In this document: in pieces, positions 15,699-25,173 of the stretch
How the letters are laid out: each line of letters starts with the position of its first letter
Position numbering within the stretch: the stretch's first letter is position 1
Source of the DNA: Billgrantia lactosivorans
GTDB lineage: Bacteria; Pseudomonadota; Gammaproteobacteria; Pseudomonadales; Halomonadaceae
NCBI RefSeq assembly: GCF_003254665.1
Contig: NZ_QHGY01000002.1
Span: 293,517 to 357,516 of the forward strand
Reading direction: 5' to 3'
Length of the DNA stretch: 64,000 nt
Position numbers and translations under genes: made by a program
Notes under the pieces: model-generated
What the model saw: only the letters and a program-made list of their open reading frames with translations
Database searches by the model: none
What the model was told of the DNA's origin: nothing

Positions 15699-18600
15699 AT
15701 GAATTTCGCCAAGTTCTTCGTCGATCGGCCGATCTTCGCCGCGGTGCTGTCGATCCTGATCTTCATTGCCGGCGCGATCACCATCCCGCTGCTGCCGGTC
15801 AGCGAATATCCCGACGTGGTGCCGCCGACCGTCCAGGTGCGCGCGGTCTATCCCGGTGCCAACCCCCGGGAGATCGCCGAGACGGTGGCCACGCCGCTGG
15901 AGGAGGCCATCACCGGGGTCGAGGACATGATGTACATGAAGTCGGTGGCCGGTTCCGACGGCGTGCTGGCGATGACGCTGACCTTTCGCCCCGGCACCGA
16001 CCCCGACGAGGCCCAGGTGCAGGTGCAGAACCGGGTCAGCCAGGCGCTGGCGCGGCTGCCCGAGGCGGTGCGTCGCCAGGGCGTGACCACCGACAAGCAG
16101 TCGCCCGACCTGACCATGGTGCCGCAGCTGATCTCGCCCGACGGGCGCTACGACAGCACCTACCTGCGCAACTACGCGGCGCTGCACGTGCGCGACGAGC
16201 TGGCGCGGCTGCCCGGCGTGGGCCAGGCGATGCTGTTTGGCGCCGGCGACTACGCCATGCGGGTGTGGATCGACCCCGACCGTGCCGCCGCCCGCGGGCT
16301 TACCGCCGGCGACATCATCGCCGCGATCCGTGAGCAGAACGTGCAGGTCTCGGCGGGCCAGCTCGGCGCGCCGCCGACCCCGACCACCTCGGACTTCCTC
16401 ATCTCGATCAACGCCCAGGGGCGCCTGACCACCGAGGAGGAGTTCGGCGAGATCGTGGTCAAGGCCGGCAGCGACGGGCAGATCACCTACCTCTCCGACG
16501 TGGCCCGCATCGAACTCGGTGCCGCCGAGTATTCGCTGCGGGCGCTGCTCGACAACCAGCAGGCGGTGGCCATCGGTATCTTCCAGGCGCCCGGTTCCAA
16601 CGCCATCGCGCTCTCAGACGCGGTGCGCGACAAGATGGAGGAACTCTCCCAGCGTTTCCCGGAGGGGGTGGAGTACGAGATTGTCTACGACCCCACGGTG
16701 TTCGTGCGCGACTCGATCACGTCGGTGATCAAGACCCTGCTCGAGGCGGTGCTGCTGGTGGTGCTGGTGGTGACGCTGTTCCTGCAGACCTGGCGCGCCT
16801 CGGTGATCCCGCTGCTGGCGGTGCCGGTGTCGATCGTCGGCACCTTCGCCGTGCTCTACCTGCTCGGCTTCTCGATCAACACCCTGACCCTGTTCGGCCT
16901 GGTACTGGCGATCGGCATCGTGGTCGACGACGCCATCGTGGTGGTGGAGAACGTCGAGCGCAACATCGAGGAGGGGCTCGCGCCGCTGGCGGCGGCACAC
17001 CAGGCCATGCGCGAGGTGAGCGGGCCGATCGTCGCCATCTCGGTGGTGCTGTGCGCGGTATTCGTGCCGATGGCCTTCCTCGAGGGCGTCACCGGCCAGT
17101 TCTATCGCCAGTTCGCGGTGACCATCGCCATCTCCACGGTGATCTCGGCGATCAACTCCCTGACGCTGTCGCCGGCGCTGGCGGCGATGCTGCTCAAGCC
17201 CCACGATGCGCCCAAGGATCGCCTGTCGCGACTGATCGATTTCCTGTTCGGCTGGCTGTTCCGTCCCTTCAACCGCTTCTTCAACGCCAGCTCCCGGGGC
17301 TACCAGCGCGGCGTGGCGCGCAGCCTGCGCCGCCGCGGTGCGGTATTCGCCGTCTATGCGCTGCTGCTGGCGGGCACGGGGGTGATGTTCCAACTGGTGC
17401 CGGGGGGCTTCATTCCCACCCAGGACAAGATGTACCTGATCGGCGGCGCCAAGCTGCCCGAGGGGGCCTCGCTCGACCGTACCGAGGCGGTGATCCAGCG
17501 CATGACCGACCTGGCGCTGGAAACCGAAGGGGTGAGTTCGGCGGTGGCCTTCCCCGGGCTCAACCCGCTGCAGTTCACCAACACGCCCAACACCGGCACG
17601 GTGTTCTTCGGCCTCGACCCGTTCGAGTCGCGCTCGCGCAGCGCCGAGGAGATCGTCGGCGAGCTCAACGGCAAGTTCGGTGCCATGCAGGAGGCGTTCA
17701 GCTTCGCCTTCACCCCGCCGGCGATCCTCGGCATCGGCTCCGGCTCGGGCTTCTCGCTGTTCATCCAGGACCGCGCCGGGCTGGGCTACGGCGAGCTGCA
17801 GCAGGCCGTGGACGGCTTCAGCGGCGCGCTGATGGAGGCGCCGGGCATGGGCTTCCCGATCACCTCCTATCAGTCCAACGTGCCGCAGCTCGACCTGCAC
17901 GTCGATCGGGTCAAGGCCAAGAGCCAGGGCGTGGCGTTGACCGACCTGTTCGAGACGTTGCAGGTCTACCTCGGCTCGGTCTACGTCAACGACTTCAACC
18001 GCTTCGGTCGCACCTGGCAGGTGATGGCCCAGGCCGACGGCGACTACCGCCTGGACGTGGAGAACATCAACCGCCTGCGCACTCGCAACGCCTACGGCGA
18101 GATGGTGCCGATCGGCAGCATGATCCGGGTCGACCGGACCTTCGGCCCCGACCCGGTGATCCGCTACAACGGCTACCCGGCGGCCGACCTGATGGGCGAG
18201 GCCGATCCGCGGGTGCTGTCGTCGAGCCAGGCCATCGAAGTGGTCGAGCAGCTCGCCCCGGCGGTGCTGCCCGCCGGCATGTCCTTCGAATGGACCGACC
18301 TCAGCTTCCAGCAGGTCAACCAGGGCGGCGCGGCGCTGGTGGTGTTCCCGCTCGCCATCCTGCTGGTGTTCCTGGCGCTGGCCGCGCTCTACGAGAGCTG
18401 GACGCTGCCGCTGGCGGTGATCCTGATCGTGCCGATGTGCATGCTCTCGGCGCTGATCGGCGTCAAGCTCACCGGCGGCGACAACAACATCTTCGTGCAG
18501 GTGGGGCTGGTGGTACTGATCGGCCTGGCGTGCAAGAACGCCATCCTGATCGTCGAATTCGCTCGCGAGCTGGAGATGCAGGGGCGCGGCATCGTCGAGT

Positions 18601-18872
18601 CTGCACTGGAAGCCTGCCGCCTGCGCCTGCGGCCGATCATCATGACCTCGATCACCTTCACCGCGGCGGTGGTGCCGCTGATGCTGGCGGGCGGGGCCGG
18701 CGCCGAGGTGCGCCAGGCGCTGGGCACGGCGGTCTTCGCCGGCATGCTCGGCGTGACCCTGTTCGGCCTGTTCCTGACCCCGGTGTTCTACGTCGCCCTG
18801 CGCAAGCTGGTTACGCGCGGGCAGGCCGAACCTCGCGACGCCCAGCCCGTGGAGGGGGCTTACCATGCCTGA
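15699..18872 (+). CDS. RND multidrug efflux permease, MexF-like
   Basis: The 1057-residue protein has the full HAE1 RND layout: MNFAKFFVDRPIFAAVLS at the N-terminus, twelve membrane spans, two large periplasmic loops, and GIVVDDAIVVVENVER in TM4 with the proton-relay aspartates. LACKNAILIVEFARE in TM10 provides the relay lysine. It pumps drugs from periplasm or inner leaflet to the outside using the proton gradient. The order adaptor-permease-channel and the LysR neighbour fit the MexEF-OprN type. GGGAG lies upstream of the ATG, and the stop overlaps the next start by eight bases. Confidence 0.95.
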   Translation: MNFAKFFVDRPIFAAVLSILIFIAGAITIPLLPVSEYPDVVPPTVQVRAVYPGANPREIAETVATPLEEAITGVEDMMYMKSVAGSDGVLAMTLTFRPGTDPDEAQVQVQNRVSQALARLPEAVRRQGVTTDKQSPDLTMVPQLISPDGRYDSTYLRNYAALHVRDELARLPGVGQAMLFGAGDYAMRVWIDPDRAAARGLTAGDIIAAIREQNVQVSAGQLGAPPTPTTSDFLISINAQGRLTTEEEFGEIVVKAGSDGQITYLSDVARIELGAAEYSLRALLDNQQAVAIGIFQAPGSNAIALSDAVRDKMEELSQRFPEGVEYEIVYDPTVFVRDSITSVIKTLLEAVLLVVLVVTLFLQTWRASVIPLLAVPVSIVGTFAVLYLLGFSINTLTLFGLVLAIGIVVDDAIVVVENVERNIEEGLAPLAAAHQAMREVSGPIVAISVVLCAVFVPMAFLEGVTGQFYRQFAVTIAISTVISAINSLTLSPALAAMLLKPHDAPKDRLSRLIDFLFGWLFRPFNRFFNASSRGYQRGVARSLRRRGAVFAVYALLLAGTGVMFQLVPGGFIPTQDKMYLIGGAKLPEGASLDRTEAVIQRMTDLALETEGVSSAVAFPGLNPLQFTNTPNTGTVFFGLDPFESRSRSAEEIVGELNGKFGAMQEAFSFAFTPPAILGIGSGSGFSLFIQDRAGLGYGELQQAVDGFSGALMEAPGMGFPITSYQSNVPQLDLHVDRVKAKSQGVALTDLFETLQVYLGSVYVNDFNRFGRTWQVMAQADGDYRLDVENINRLRTRNAYGEMVPIGSMIRVDRTFGPDPVIRYNGYPAADLMGEADPRVLSSSQAIEVVEQLAPAVLPAGMSFEWTDLSFQQVNQGGAALVVFPLAILLVFLALAALYESWTLPLAVILIVPMCMLSALIGVKLTGGDNNIFVQVGLVVLIGLACKNAILIVEFARELEMQGRGIVESALEACRLRLRPIIMTSITFTAAVVPLMLAGGAGAEVRQALGTAVFAGMLGVTLFGLFLTPVFYVALRKLVTRGQAEPRDAQPVEGAYHA

Positions 18873-20343
18873 ACTGGCCGCACGCAAGAGAACCATGCGA
18901 CCCCTGCTGCCGTTGCCGCTTGTCCTGGCGCTGGCCGCCTGCGCGGTGGGGCCCGACTACCGCGCGCCGGCGCTGCCCGAGGCCGGCGCCCTGGTGCGCG
19001 CCGAGCCGGGGCTGGTGACCACGGAGGCCGCCGAGCGCGACTTCTGGCGCAGCTTCGACGATGCGCTGTTGAGCGAGCTGGTCGAGGAGGCCTTCGCCGC
19101 CAATCACGACCTGCGCATCGCCCTGGCGCGCCACGATCGCAGCCTGGCGCTGCTGCGCCAGTCGCGCCGCGACCTGGCGCCGAGCGTCACCGCCGAGGCG
19201 GGCGCCGCCCATCAGCGCGCCAGCGCCGACCAGATGCCCGAGATGACGCGCTCGCAGCGTGACTTCGAGAGTTATGACGCCGGCGTCGCCGCGCTGTGGG
19301 AGCTCGACTTCTTCGGTCGCGTACGCCGTGCCGTGGAAGCCCGGGAGGCCGAAGCGCAAGCCTCGGCCGCCGACGTGCGCGCCATGCAGGTGGTGGTGGT
19401 CGGCGAGCTGGTCGACCAGTACGTGCGCCTGCGCGGCCTGCAGGAGCAACTGCGGGTGGCGCGGGCCAACGCCGACAACCAGCGCGAGTCGCTGGCGCTG
19501 GTCGACGCGCGGCTGGAGGCGGGGCGCGGCACCGAGTTCGACAGCGTGCGCGCCCGGGCGCAGCTCGAGAGCACGCTGGCGCGCATTCCGGCGCTGGAGG
19601 GCGAGATCGCCGCCATCACCCACCGCCTGGCGGTGCTGACCGGACGCGAGCCCGGCGCCCTGATCGCCCGGCTGGAGGCCCCGGCACCGCTGCCGGCGCT
19701 TCACGAGCGCGTGGCGGTCGGGCTGCCCGGGGAGCTCTTGCGCCGCCGACCCGACATCGCCGCGGCCGAGCGTCGCCTGCATGCCGCCACCGCCAGCATC
19801 GGCGTGGCCACCGCCGACCTCTACCCGCGCTTCACCCTGAACGGCTTGTTCGGTACCCAGGCCGCCGGCATCGGCGACCTGTTCGGCCGCGACAGCGAAA
19901 CACGGCTGCTGGCGCTGGGCGTCGACTGGTCGTTCCTCGACAGCGGCCGGGTCAGGGCGCGCATGGCCGCCGCCGATGCCGACGCCGAGGCCAACCTGGC
20001 GCGCTACGAGCAGACCGTGCTGCAGGCGCTGGAGGAGGCCGAGACGGCACTGGCGCGCTACGCCCAGTCGCTGCGCGAACGCGAGCATCTCGAGGCCGCC
20101 GCCACCGCCAGCGCCGAGGCGGCGCGCCAGGCGCGGGTGCGCTTCGAGGTCGGCGTGGTCGACTTCCTCGAGGTGATCGACGCCGAGCGCTCGCGGCTCG
20201 AGGCCGAGGACGGCCTGGCCCAGAGCAGCGTGCGTGCCGCCTCCGCCCTGGTGGGGCTCTACCGGGCGCTGGCCGGCGGCTGGGAGGCGCGCATGGACGA
20301 GCCGCGGCAGGCGGCGGCCGAACCGGGACCGACCTCCACCTAG
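18865..20343 (+). CDS. Outer membrane efflux channel lipoprotein, OprM/OprN family
   Basis: The 492-residue protein has a lipoprotein signal ending LALAACAVGPDY, the standard NodT/OprM start. Two OEP repeats follow, with helical hairpins, for example FDSVRARAQLEST in the first and RVRFEVGVVDFLEVIDAERS in the second. LLRRRPDIAAAERRLHAAT is the classic family motif. It forms the trimeric outer membrane duct for the upstream adaptor and permease. GGAGGGGG precedes the ATG inside the end of the permease gene, so translation is coupled. A second ATG ten codons later is possible. Confidence 0.92.
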   Translation: MPELAARKRTMRPLLPLPLVLALAACAVGPDYRAPALPEAGALVRAEPGLVTTEAAERDFWRSFDDALLSELVEEAFAANHDLRIALARHDRSLALLRQSRRDLAPSVTAEAGAAHQRASADQMPEMTRSQRDFESYDAGVAALWELDFFGRVRRAVEAREAEAQASAADVRAMQVVVVGELVDQYVRLRGLQEQLRVARANADNQRESLALVDARLEAGRGTEFDSVRARAQLESTLARIPALEGEIAAITHRLAVLTGREPGALIARLEAPAPLPALHERVAVGLPGELLRRRPDIAAAERRLHAATASIGVATADLYPRFTLNGLFGTQAAGIGDLFGRDSETRLLALGVDWSFLDSGRVRARMAAADADAEANLARYEQTVLQALEEAETALARYAQSLREREHLEAAATASAEAARQARVRFEVGVVDFLEVIDAERSRLEAEDGLAQSSVRAASALVGLYRALAGGWEARMDEPRQAAAEPGPTST

Positions 20344-20379
20344 CCGGACCTGGCCAGGCCTCCTGGCACGTCATGACGG

Positions 20380-20408
20380 CCCGACACGGCACCATGCGCC
20401 GTGTCGGG
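20380..20408 (+). terminator. Perfect 11-pair hairpin after the RND operon
   Basis: CCCGACACGGC at 20380-20390 pairs with GCCGTGTCGGG at 20398-20408 across a seven-base loop, 36 bases after the channel gene stop. No T run follows. It most likely marks the end of the operon mRNA. Confidence 0.5.
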
Positions 20409-20578
20409 TCGACTCGCTGCCGCCCCAGTAACCGCTCGCCGACCCCGCGCTGGGGATGGCGCGACATCGCCTGCCACTTCTGCTATCCTGCCCGCTTTCC
20501 CTCGACTCGTGCTTGTCGCACCCCGTCTTCGTTTGCTTGCCGCCCGGCACCGTTCACTTCTTCTCGCAGGTCCATTCC

Positions 20579-21976
20579 GTGTCCGATTCTCACCACGGGG
20601 CCTTTGCCTCGCTGCCGCTGGCGCCAGCGCTGTTGGCCAACCTCGATTCGCTCGGCTATCGCGCCATGACCCCGATACAGGCCGCCAGCCTGCCCCTGGT
20701 GCTGGCCGGGCGCGACGTGATCGCCCAGGCCAGGACCGGTTCGGGCAAGACCGCGGCGTTCGGCCTGGGGCTGCTCGACCGGCTCGACGTCTCGCGCTTT
20801 GGCGTGCAGGCGCTGGTGCTCTGCCCCACGCGCGAGCTGGCGGACCAGGTGGCCGGCGAGATCCGGCGGCTGGCGCGCACGCTGCCCAACGTCAAGGTGC
20901 TCACCCTGTGCGGCGGGGCGGCACTGGGTCCGCAGCTCGCCTCGCTGGCCCATGGCGCGCATGTGGTGGTGGGCACACCGGGCCGGGTGGAGGAGCACCT
21001 GCGCAAGGGCTCGCTCGACCTCGCGCGTCTCGAGACCCTGGTGCTGGACGAGGCCGACCGCATGCTGGACATGGGCTTCCAGCTTGCGATGGAGGCGATC
21101 GTCGCCGCGACGCCGGCCAGCCGTCAGACCCTGCTGTTCAGCGCCACCTACAGCGACGATATTCGACGCATCGCCGAGGGGCTGATGCGTAACCCGGCCG
21201 AGGTGGCGGTGGCCGAAAGCCATGACGAAAGCACCATCCGTCAGCGTGTCTACCGGGTGACGGACGAGCCGCAGCGCCTCGCGGCCCTGCGCGGGCTGCT
21301 GCTGCAGCACCGGCCGCGTAGCAGCGTGGTGTTCTGCAACACCCGGCGCGAGACCCAGGAGGTGGCCGACGCCCTGTGTGACGCGGGGTTCAGTGCCCTG
21401 GCGCTGCACGGCGACCTGGAGCAGCGCGACCGCGAGCGCATCCTGGTGCTGTTCGCCAACCACAGCGTCTCCATCCTGGTGGCCACCGACGTGGCGGCGC
21501 GCGGGCTGGATATCGAAGCGCTGGATGCGGTATTCAACTACCAGATTGCCCGCGACCTCGAAGTGCACGTGCATCGCGTCGGGCGAACCGGCCGTGCCGG
21601 CGGTTCCGGCATCGCCTGTACCCTGGTCACCGAGCGCGAAGCCTACCGGCTCCAGCGGCTGGTCGAGTTCCTCGGCGAGCCGCTGGAGGAAGCGCCGCTG
21701 CCGCCGCGCGACGTGCTGGCGCGGGAGCCCTTCCTGCCGGACATGACCACGCTGCAGCTCGACGGCGGCCGGAAGCAGAAGGTGCGCCCCGGTGACATCC
21801 TCGGCGCCCTGACCGGCGAGGGTGGCATCGACGGGCCCCAGGTGGGCAAGATCAAGCTGCTGGAACGCAGCGCCTACGTGGCCGTGCGGCGCGAGGTCGC
21901 CAAGTCGGCGCTCGACCAGCTCGCCACGGGCAAGCTCAAGGGGCGCTCGTTCCGCGCCCGGCGTGTCAGCCGCTGA
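20579..21976 (+). CDS. dbpA: ATP-dependent RNA helicase DbpA
   Basis: The 465-residue product aligns by eye along its whole length with E. coli DbpA (457 residues). Motifs: Q-motif GYRAMTPIQAASLP, motif I ARTGSGKTAAF, Ia PTRELADQVAGE, II DEADRMLD, III SAT, then VVFCNTRRE, ATDVAARGLD and HRVGRTGRAG. The C-terminal RNA-binding domain keeps KMRPGDILGALTGxxG-like and IGKIKxxxxxAYVAV-like blocks that recognise hairpin 92 of 23S rRNA. DbpA helps large-subunit assembly. A GTG at 20579 is chosen because it fits the homologous N-terminus; the frame is open further upstream. Confidence 0.93.
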   Translation: MSDSHHGAFASLPLAPALLANLDSLGYRAMTPIQAASLPLVLAGRDVIAQARTGSGKTAAFGLGLLDRLDVSRFGVQALVLCPTRELADQVAGEIRRLARTLPNVKVLTLCGGAALGPQLASLAHGAHVVVGTPGRVEEHLRKGSLDLARLETLVLDEADRMLDMGFQLAMEAIVAATPASRQTLLFSATYSDDIRRIAEGLMRNPAEVAVAESHDESTIRQRVYRVTDEPQRLAALRGLLLQHRPRSSVVFCNTRRETQEVADALCDAGFSALALHGDLEQRDRERILVLFANHSVSILVATDVAARGLDIEALDAVFNYQIARDLEVHVHRVGRTGRAGGSGIACTLVTEREAYRLQRLVEFLGEPLEEAPLPPRDVLAREPFLPDMTTLQLDGGRKQKVRPGDILGALTGEGGIDGPQVGKIKLLERSAYVAVRREVAKSALDQLATGKLKGRSFRARRVSR

Positions 21977-22004
21977 TGGCCGCTTTAGAACAGTAGGAGG
22001 ATAG

Positions 22005-22907
22005 GTGAAGGTACCTAAACGATTGCAGCCGCTGATCGACGACGGCTTGATCGACGCAGTCGAGAGCCAACTGATGAGCGGCAAGGAGGCGCAGGTTTTC
22101 GTGGTGATCTCCCACGGCGAGCGCCGCTGCGCCAAGGTCTTCAAGGAGGCCAAGCAGCGCAGCTTCAAGCAGGCGGTGCAGTACCAGGAGGGGCGCCGTG
22201 AACGTAACAGCCGCCGCTCGCGGGCCATGGCCAAGAAGACCCGCTACGGCCAGAAGGAGCAGGAGCAGGCCTGGCTCAACGCCGAGGTCGACGCCCTCTA
22301 CCGGCTGGCGGCAGCGGACGTGCGGGTGCCGCAGCCCTACGGCTTCATCGACGGCGTGCTGCTGATGGAGATGATCAGCGATGCCGAGGGCCTGACAGCC
22401 CCGCGCCTGGACGACGTGATCCTGAGCCCCGAGCAGGCCCGTGAGCACTATGACAAGATCCTCCGCGACGTGGTCAAGATGCTGTGCGCGGGCCTGATCC
22501 ACGGTGACCTGTCCGAGTTCAACGTGCTGCTTGCCGCCGACGGCCCGGTGATCATCGACCTGCCCCAGGCGGTGGATGCCGCCGGCAACAACAGCGCCGA
22601 GTGGATGTTCGAGCGCGACGTCGACAACATGCGCCGCTATTTCGGCCGCTTCGCCCCGGAGCTGCTCGGCACCGACTACGGCAAGGAGATCTGGGCGCTG
22701 TATGAAGCCGGTGAGCTGCATCCCGAGAGCCAGTTGACGGGCCGCTTCGAGCATGAGACCGGCGCCGTGGACGTGGACGAGCTGATGGCGGTGATCGACG
22801 ACGTGCGCGAGGAGGAGGCATATCGCCAGGGGGCGCGCAACCGCGGCGACGAGCCCGGCGTCGAGGAGGCCGCCGAGGAGTGGCAGGCCTCCCAGCGGGA
22901 GCGTTGA
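22005..22907 (+). CDS. RIO1-family serine protein kinase
   Basis: The 300-residue protein uses a GTG start with TAGGAGG five bases upstream. It has the RIO fold: ATP-binding MSGKEAQVFVV, the lysine segment CAKVFKE, the catalytic loop HGDLSEFN and the metal-binding IIDLPQAV. RIO kinases act in ribosome maturation in archaea and eukaryotes; the bacterial members are less studied. Its position 28 bases after dbpA, another ribosome-assembly gene, supports a shared role, which is inference. The C-terminus is acidic and probably flexible. Confidence 0.88.
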   Translation: MKVPKRLQPLIDDGLIDAVESQLMSGKEAQVFVVISHGERRCAKVFKEAKQRSFKQAVQYQEGRRERNSRRSRAMAKKTRYGQKEQEQAWLNAEVDALYRLAAADVRVPQPYGFIDGVLLMEMISDAEGLTAPRLDDVILSPEQAREHYDKILRDVVKMLCAGLIHGDLSEFNVLLAADGPVIIDLPQAVDAAGNNSAEWMFERDVDNMRRYFGRFAPELLGTDYGKEIWALYEAGELHPESQLTGRFEHETGAVDVDELMAVIDDVREEEAYRQGARNRGDEPGVEEAAEEWQASQRER

Positions 22908-23024
22908 ACCCAGTCGGAGCGGCCAGGCAAACGCGGCTGGTCTAGCTCGGGTTTTTCCTGCCACACTCTAGCTCGGAACTCGACCACTCCCTGCCCACTA
23001 CCCAACAGCCAAGAGAGTATCGTC

Positions 23025-23624
23025 ATGTCGGTGCGTAAGGTGCCTCTCCTTTATCCCGGACGCTTCCTCGTCATTGCCTTTGCCCTGTTGCTGCTGCTGG
23101 CAGGCTGCCAGACCCAGCCGCCGGAGCCCCCCGACGAAGACAAGGCGACCATCGACCGCATGCTGGTCATGATCGACGAACGGCTCGACGTGGCGCCGCT
23201 GGTGGCCCAGGCCAAGTGGAACAGCGGTGCGCCCATCGAGGCGCCCGAGCGAGAGGCGCAGATTCTCGACCAGGTGGCGGAGGAGGCCGAAGCGGCCGGT
23301 GTCGACGAGGCGTTCGCCCGCGACTTCTTCGAGAAGCAGTTCGAAGCCAGCAAGCAGATTCAGCGGCGCCTGCACCATCAATGGCTGCAAGAGGGACGCT
23401 CGACCTTTGCCGACCCGCCCGATCTCGCCGAGGAGGTGCGCCCGGTGCTCGACCGCCTGACGCCGCAGCTGATCGAGTCGCTGGCCGAGCTCGAGCGCAT
23501 TGCCGAGGCCCAGGGCTCGGGCCGCTATCTCGAGCGGCGCGCGGCGGAGCTGATCCAGGACGATTTCGACGGCGAACCGCGCGAGGTGGCGGTCGCGCCA
23601 CTGCTAGAGCGGCTGGCGCGGTAG
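23025..23624 (+). CDS. Periplasmic chorismate mutase, AroQ-gamma type, lipoprotein
   Basis: The 199-residue protein has a lipoprotein signal with LLAGC (Cys28) and a helical AroQ domain: VMIDERLDVAPLVAQAKWNSGAPI and EAQILDQVAEEA, then FFEKQFEASKQIQ. These match the exported gamma-class chorismate mutases, which convert chorismate to prephenate outside the cytoplasm. The lipobox is unusual, since most AroQ-gamma proteins are released by signal peptidase I. It precedes a DadA-like gene on the same strand by 14 bases. Confidence 0.82.
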   Translation: MSVRKVPLLYPGRFLVIAFALLLLLAGCQTQPPEPPDEDKATIDRMLVMIDERLDVAPLVAQAKWNSGAPIEAPEREAQILDQVAEEAEAAGVDEAFARDFFEKQFEASKQIQRRLHHQWLQEGRSTFADPPDLAEEVRPVLDRLTPQLIESLAELERIAEAQGSGRYLERRAAELIQDDFDGEPREVAVAPLLERLAR

Positions 23625-23638
23625 CGGGCGTGCCGGCG

Positions 23639-24910
23639 ATGCAGACGACCCACGACCAGGCCGGCGGCAGCCGTGTCGCCGTGGTGGGAGCCGGCGTGGT
23701 CGGCATGGCCACCGCGTTGGCCCTTCAGCAGCACGGCCTGTCGGTGACGGTGCTCGATCCCCAGGGGCCGGGGGAAGGCACCTCTTCCGGCAACGCCGGC
23801 TTCATCGCCGCCGAGCTGATCGACCCGCTGTCGACGCCCGCCATGCTGCGCCAGGCGCCGCGCCTGTGGCTGGACCCCCACGGCGCCGTGGCCATGCCGC
23901 TACGCTACCTGCCGCGGCTGCTGCCCTGGCTGGCGCGCTTCATCGCCGCGGCCCGTCCCGCCCAGGTGACCAGGGGGCGCCAGGCGCTGGCGGCGCTCAA
24001 CGGGGCCGCGGTGGCCGCCTGGCGGCGCTGCCTGGCCGCCATCGGTGCCGAGGAGGAACTGGTGGCATCGGGCTACCTGCTGGTGTGGGAGTCCGAACGG
24101 GGGCGCGCCGAGGCCAGGCGCCACATGGAGCATATGCGGCGCTGGGGGCACGAGGTGGAGTGGCTGGAGGCGGAGCAGATCCGCGCACGCGAGCCAGGGC
24201 TGTCGGACCGGCTCAGCCACGGGCTCTTCTTCCCCGGTGGCCATCAGGTGCGCGACCCGCTCGTTCTGGTGCGTCGTCTGGCGCAGGCCTTCGAGGCCGG
24301 CGGCGGCGAGTTTCGCCGAGCCCGGGTCGAAGGCCTGGCGGCTACCCCCCAGGGCGTGGCGCTGCAGACGTCGCAGGGCAACCTGGCCTTCGACCAGGCC
24401 GTGGTGGCGGCCGGCGCCTGGAGCCATCACCTGGCCGCGGGCCTGGGGCTCGAGGTGCCGCTGGAGACCGAGCGTGGCTACCACCTGACCCTGCCCGAGC
24501 GGGGCCAGGCGTTGCGCCAGCCGGTGGGCTCGGCCGAGCGCCGCTGCGTGATGACGCCGATGAGTTGCGGCCTGCGCGTGGTCGGCTTCACCGAGCTCGG
24601 CGGGCTCGCGCTGCCCCCCGACAAGCGCCGCTATGCGTCGCTGCGCCGACACGCCTGCCGCCTGCTGGCGGATGCGACGGGCCTCGAGGCATCCACGGAG
24701 TGGATGGGCTTCCGCCCGACGCTGCCCGATTCGCTGCCGGTCATCGACACCCACCCCGACCATCCGTCGATTCACTTCGCCTTCGGCCACCAGCACCTGG
24801 GGCTGACCCAGGCGGCGATCACGGCGGAACTCGTCGGCGCCCTGGTGAAGGGGGAGGCTCCGGCGCTGGATCTTGCCCCCTACCGGGTGACTCGCTTCCA
24901 GCGGACCTGA
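23639..24910 (+). CDS. D-amino acid dehydrogenase (DadA-like) FAD oxidoreductase
   Basis: The ATG at 23639 places the dinucleotide fold (RVAVVGAGVVGMATAL) near the N-terminus; a GTG three codons earlier is also possible and no good ribosome site is seen. The 423-residue protein is a DAO-family enzyme with SSGNAGFIAAE, ETERGYHLTLP and the C-terminal GFRPTLPDSLPVI and FGHQHLGLTQA typical of DadA, which oxidises D-amino acids and passes electrons to the respiratory chain. It follows the chorismate mutase gene closely, so co-transcription is likely. Confidence 0.85.
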   Translation: MQTTHDQAGGSRVAVVGAGVVGMATALALQQHGLSVTVLDPQGPGEGTSSGNAGFIAAELIDPLSTPAMLRQAPRLWLDPHGAVAMPLRYLPRLLPWLARFIAAARPAQVTRGRQALAALNGAAVAAWRRCLAAIGAEEELVASGYLLVWESERGRAEARRHMEHMRRWGHEVEWLEAEQIRAREPGLSDRLSHGLFFPGGHQVRDPLVLVRRLAQAFEAGGGEFRRARVEGLAATPQGVALQTSQGNLAFDQAVVAAGAWSHHLAAGLGLEVPLETERGYHLTLPERGQALRQPVGSAERRCVMTPMSCGLRVVGFTELGGLALPPDKRRYASLRRHACRLLADATGLEASTEWMGFRPTLPDSLPVIDTHPDHPSIHFAFGHQHLGLTQAAITAELVGALVKGEAPALDLAPYRVTRFQRT

Positions 24911-25173
24911 AGCCAAGGGCAAGAGTCCGCTTAGTGCGTTTCCCAGATTTCGGACATAGCCTAGAGTGACTCGCGAGGCAGACCGTGCCATTCCCGTCTT
25001 CGAGTCGGCGGGCGCAAACCGAGCCGGGGGGCCGTCGCAGCGTTCGATGGCACCGTTACGGCCGAGACGCTGACCGCGGTCAAGGGCATCGCGGTGGCGG
25101 CCGCTTCCGGTGCCAGCCAACCTCTCATCGCTCGCGACATAAATCAGCATTTCCCCTAAGCTTCGCAAATGGC

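Noticed and set aside
16614-18896. A 760-codon open frame on the minus strand across the RND permease gene.
   Set aside because: Its translation is a low-complexity His/Gln/Arg/Glu mix expected from the complement of a G+C-rich gene, and the plus strand encodes a clear, full-length pump.
20483-22234. A 583-codon minus-strand frame opposite dbpA.
   Set aside because: It lacks domains and opposes a gene matching DbpA along its length.
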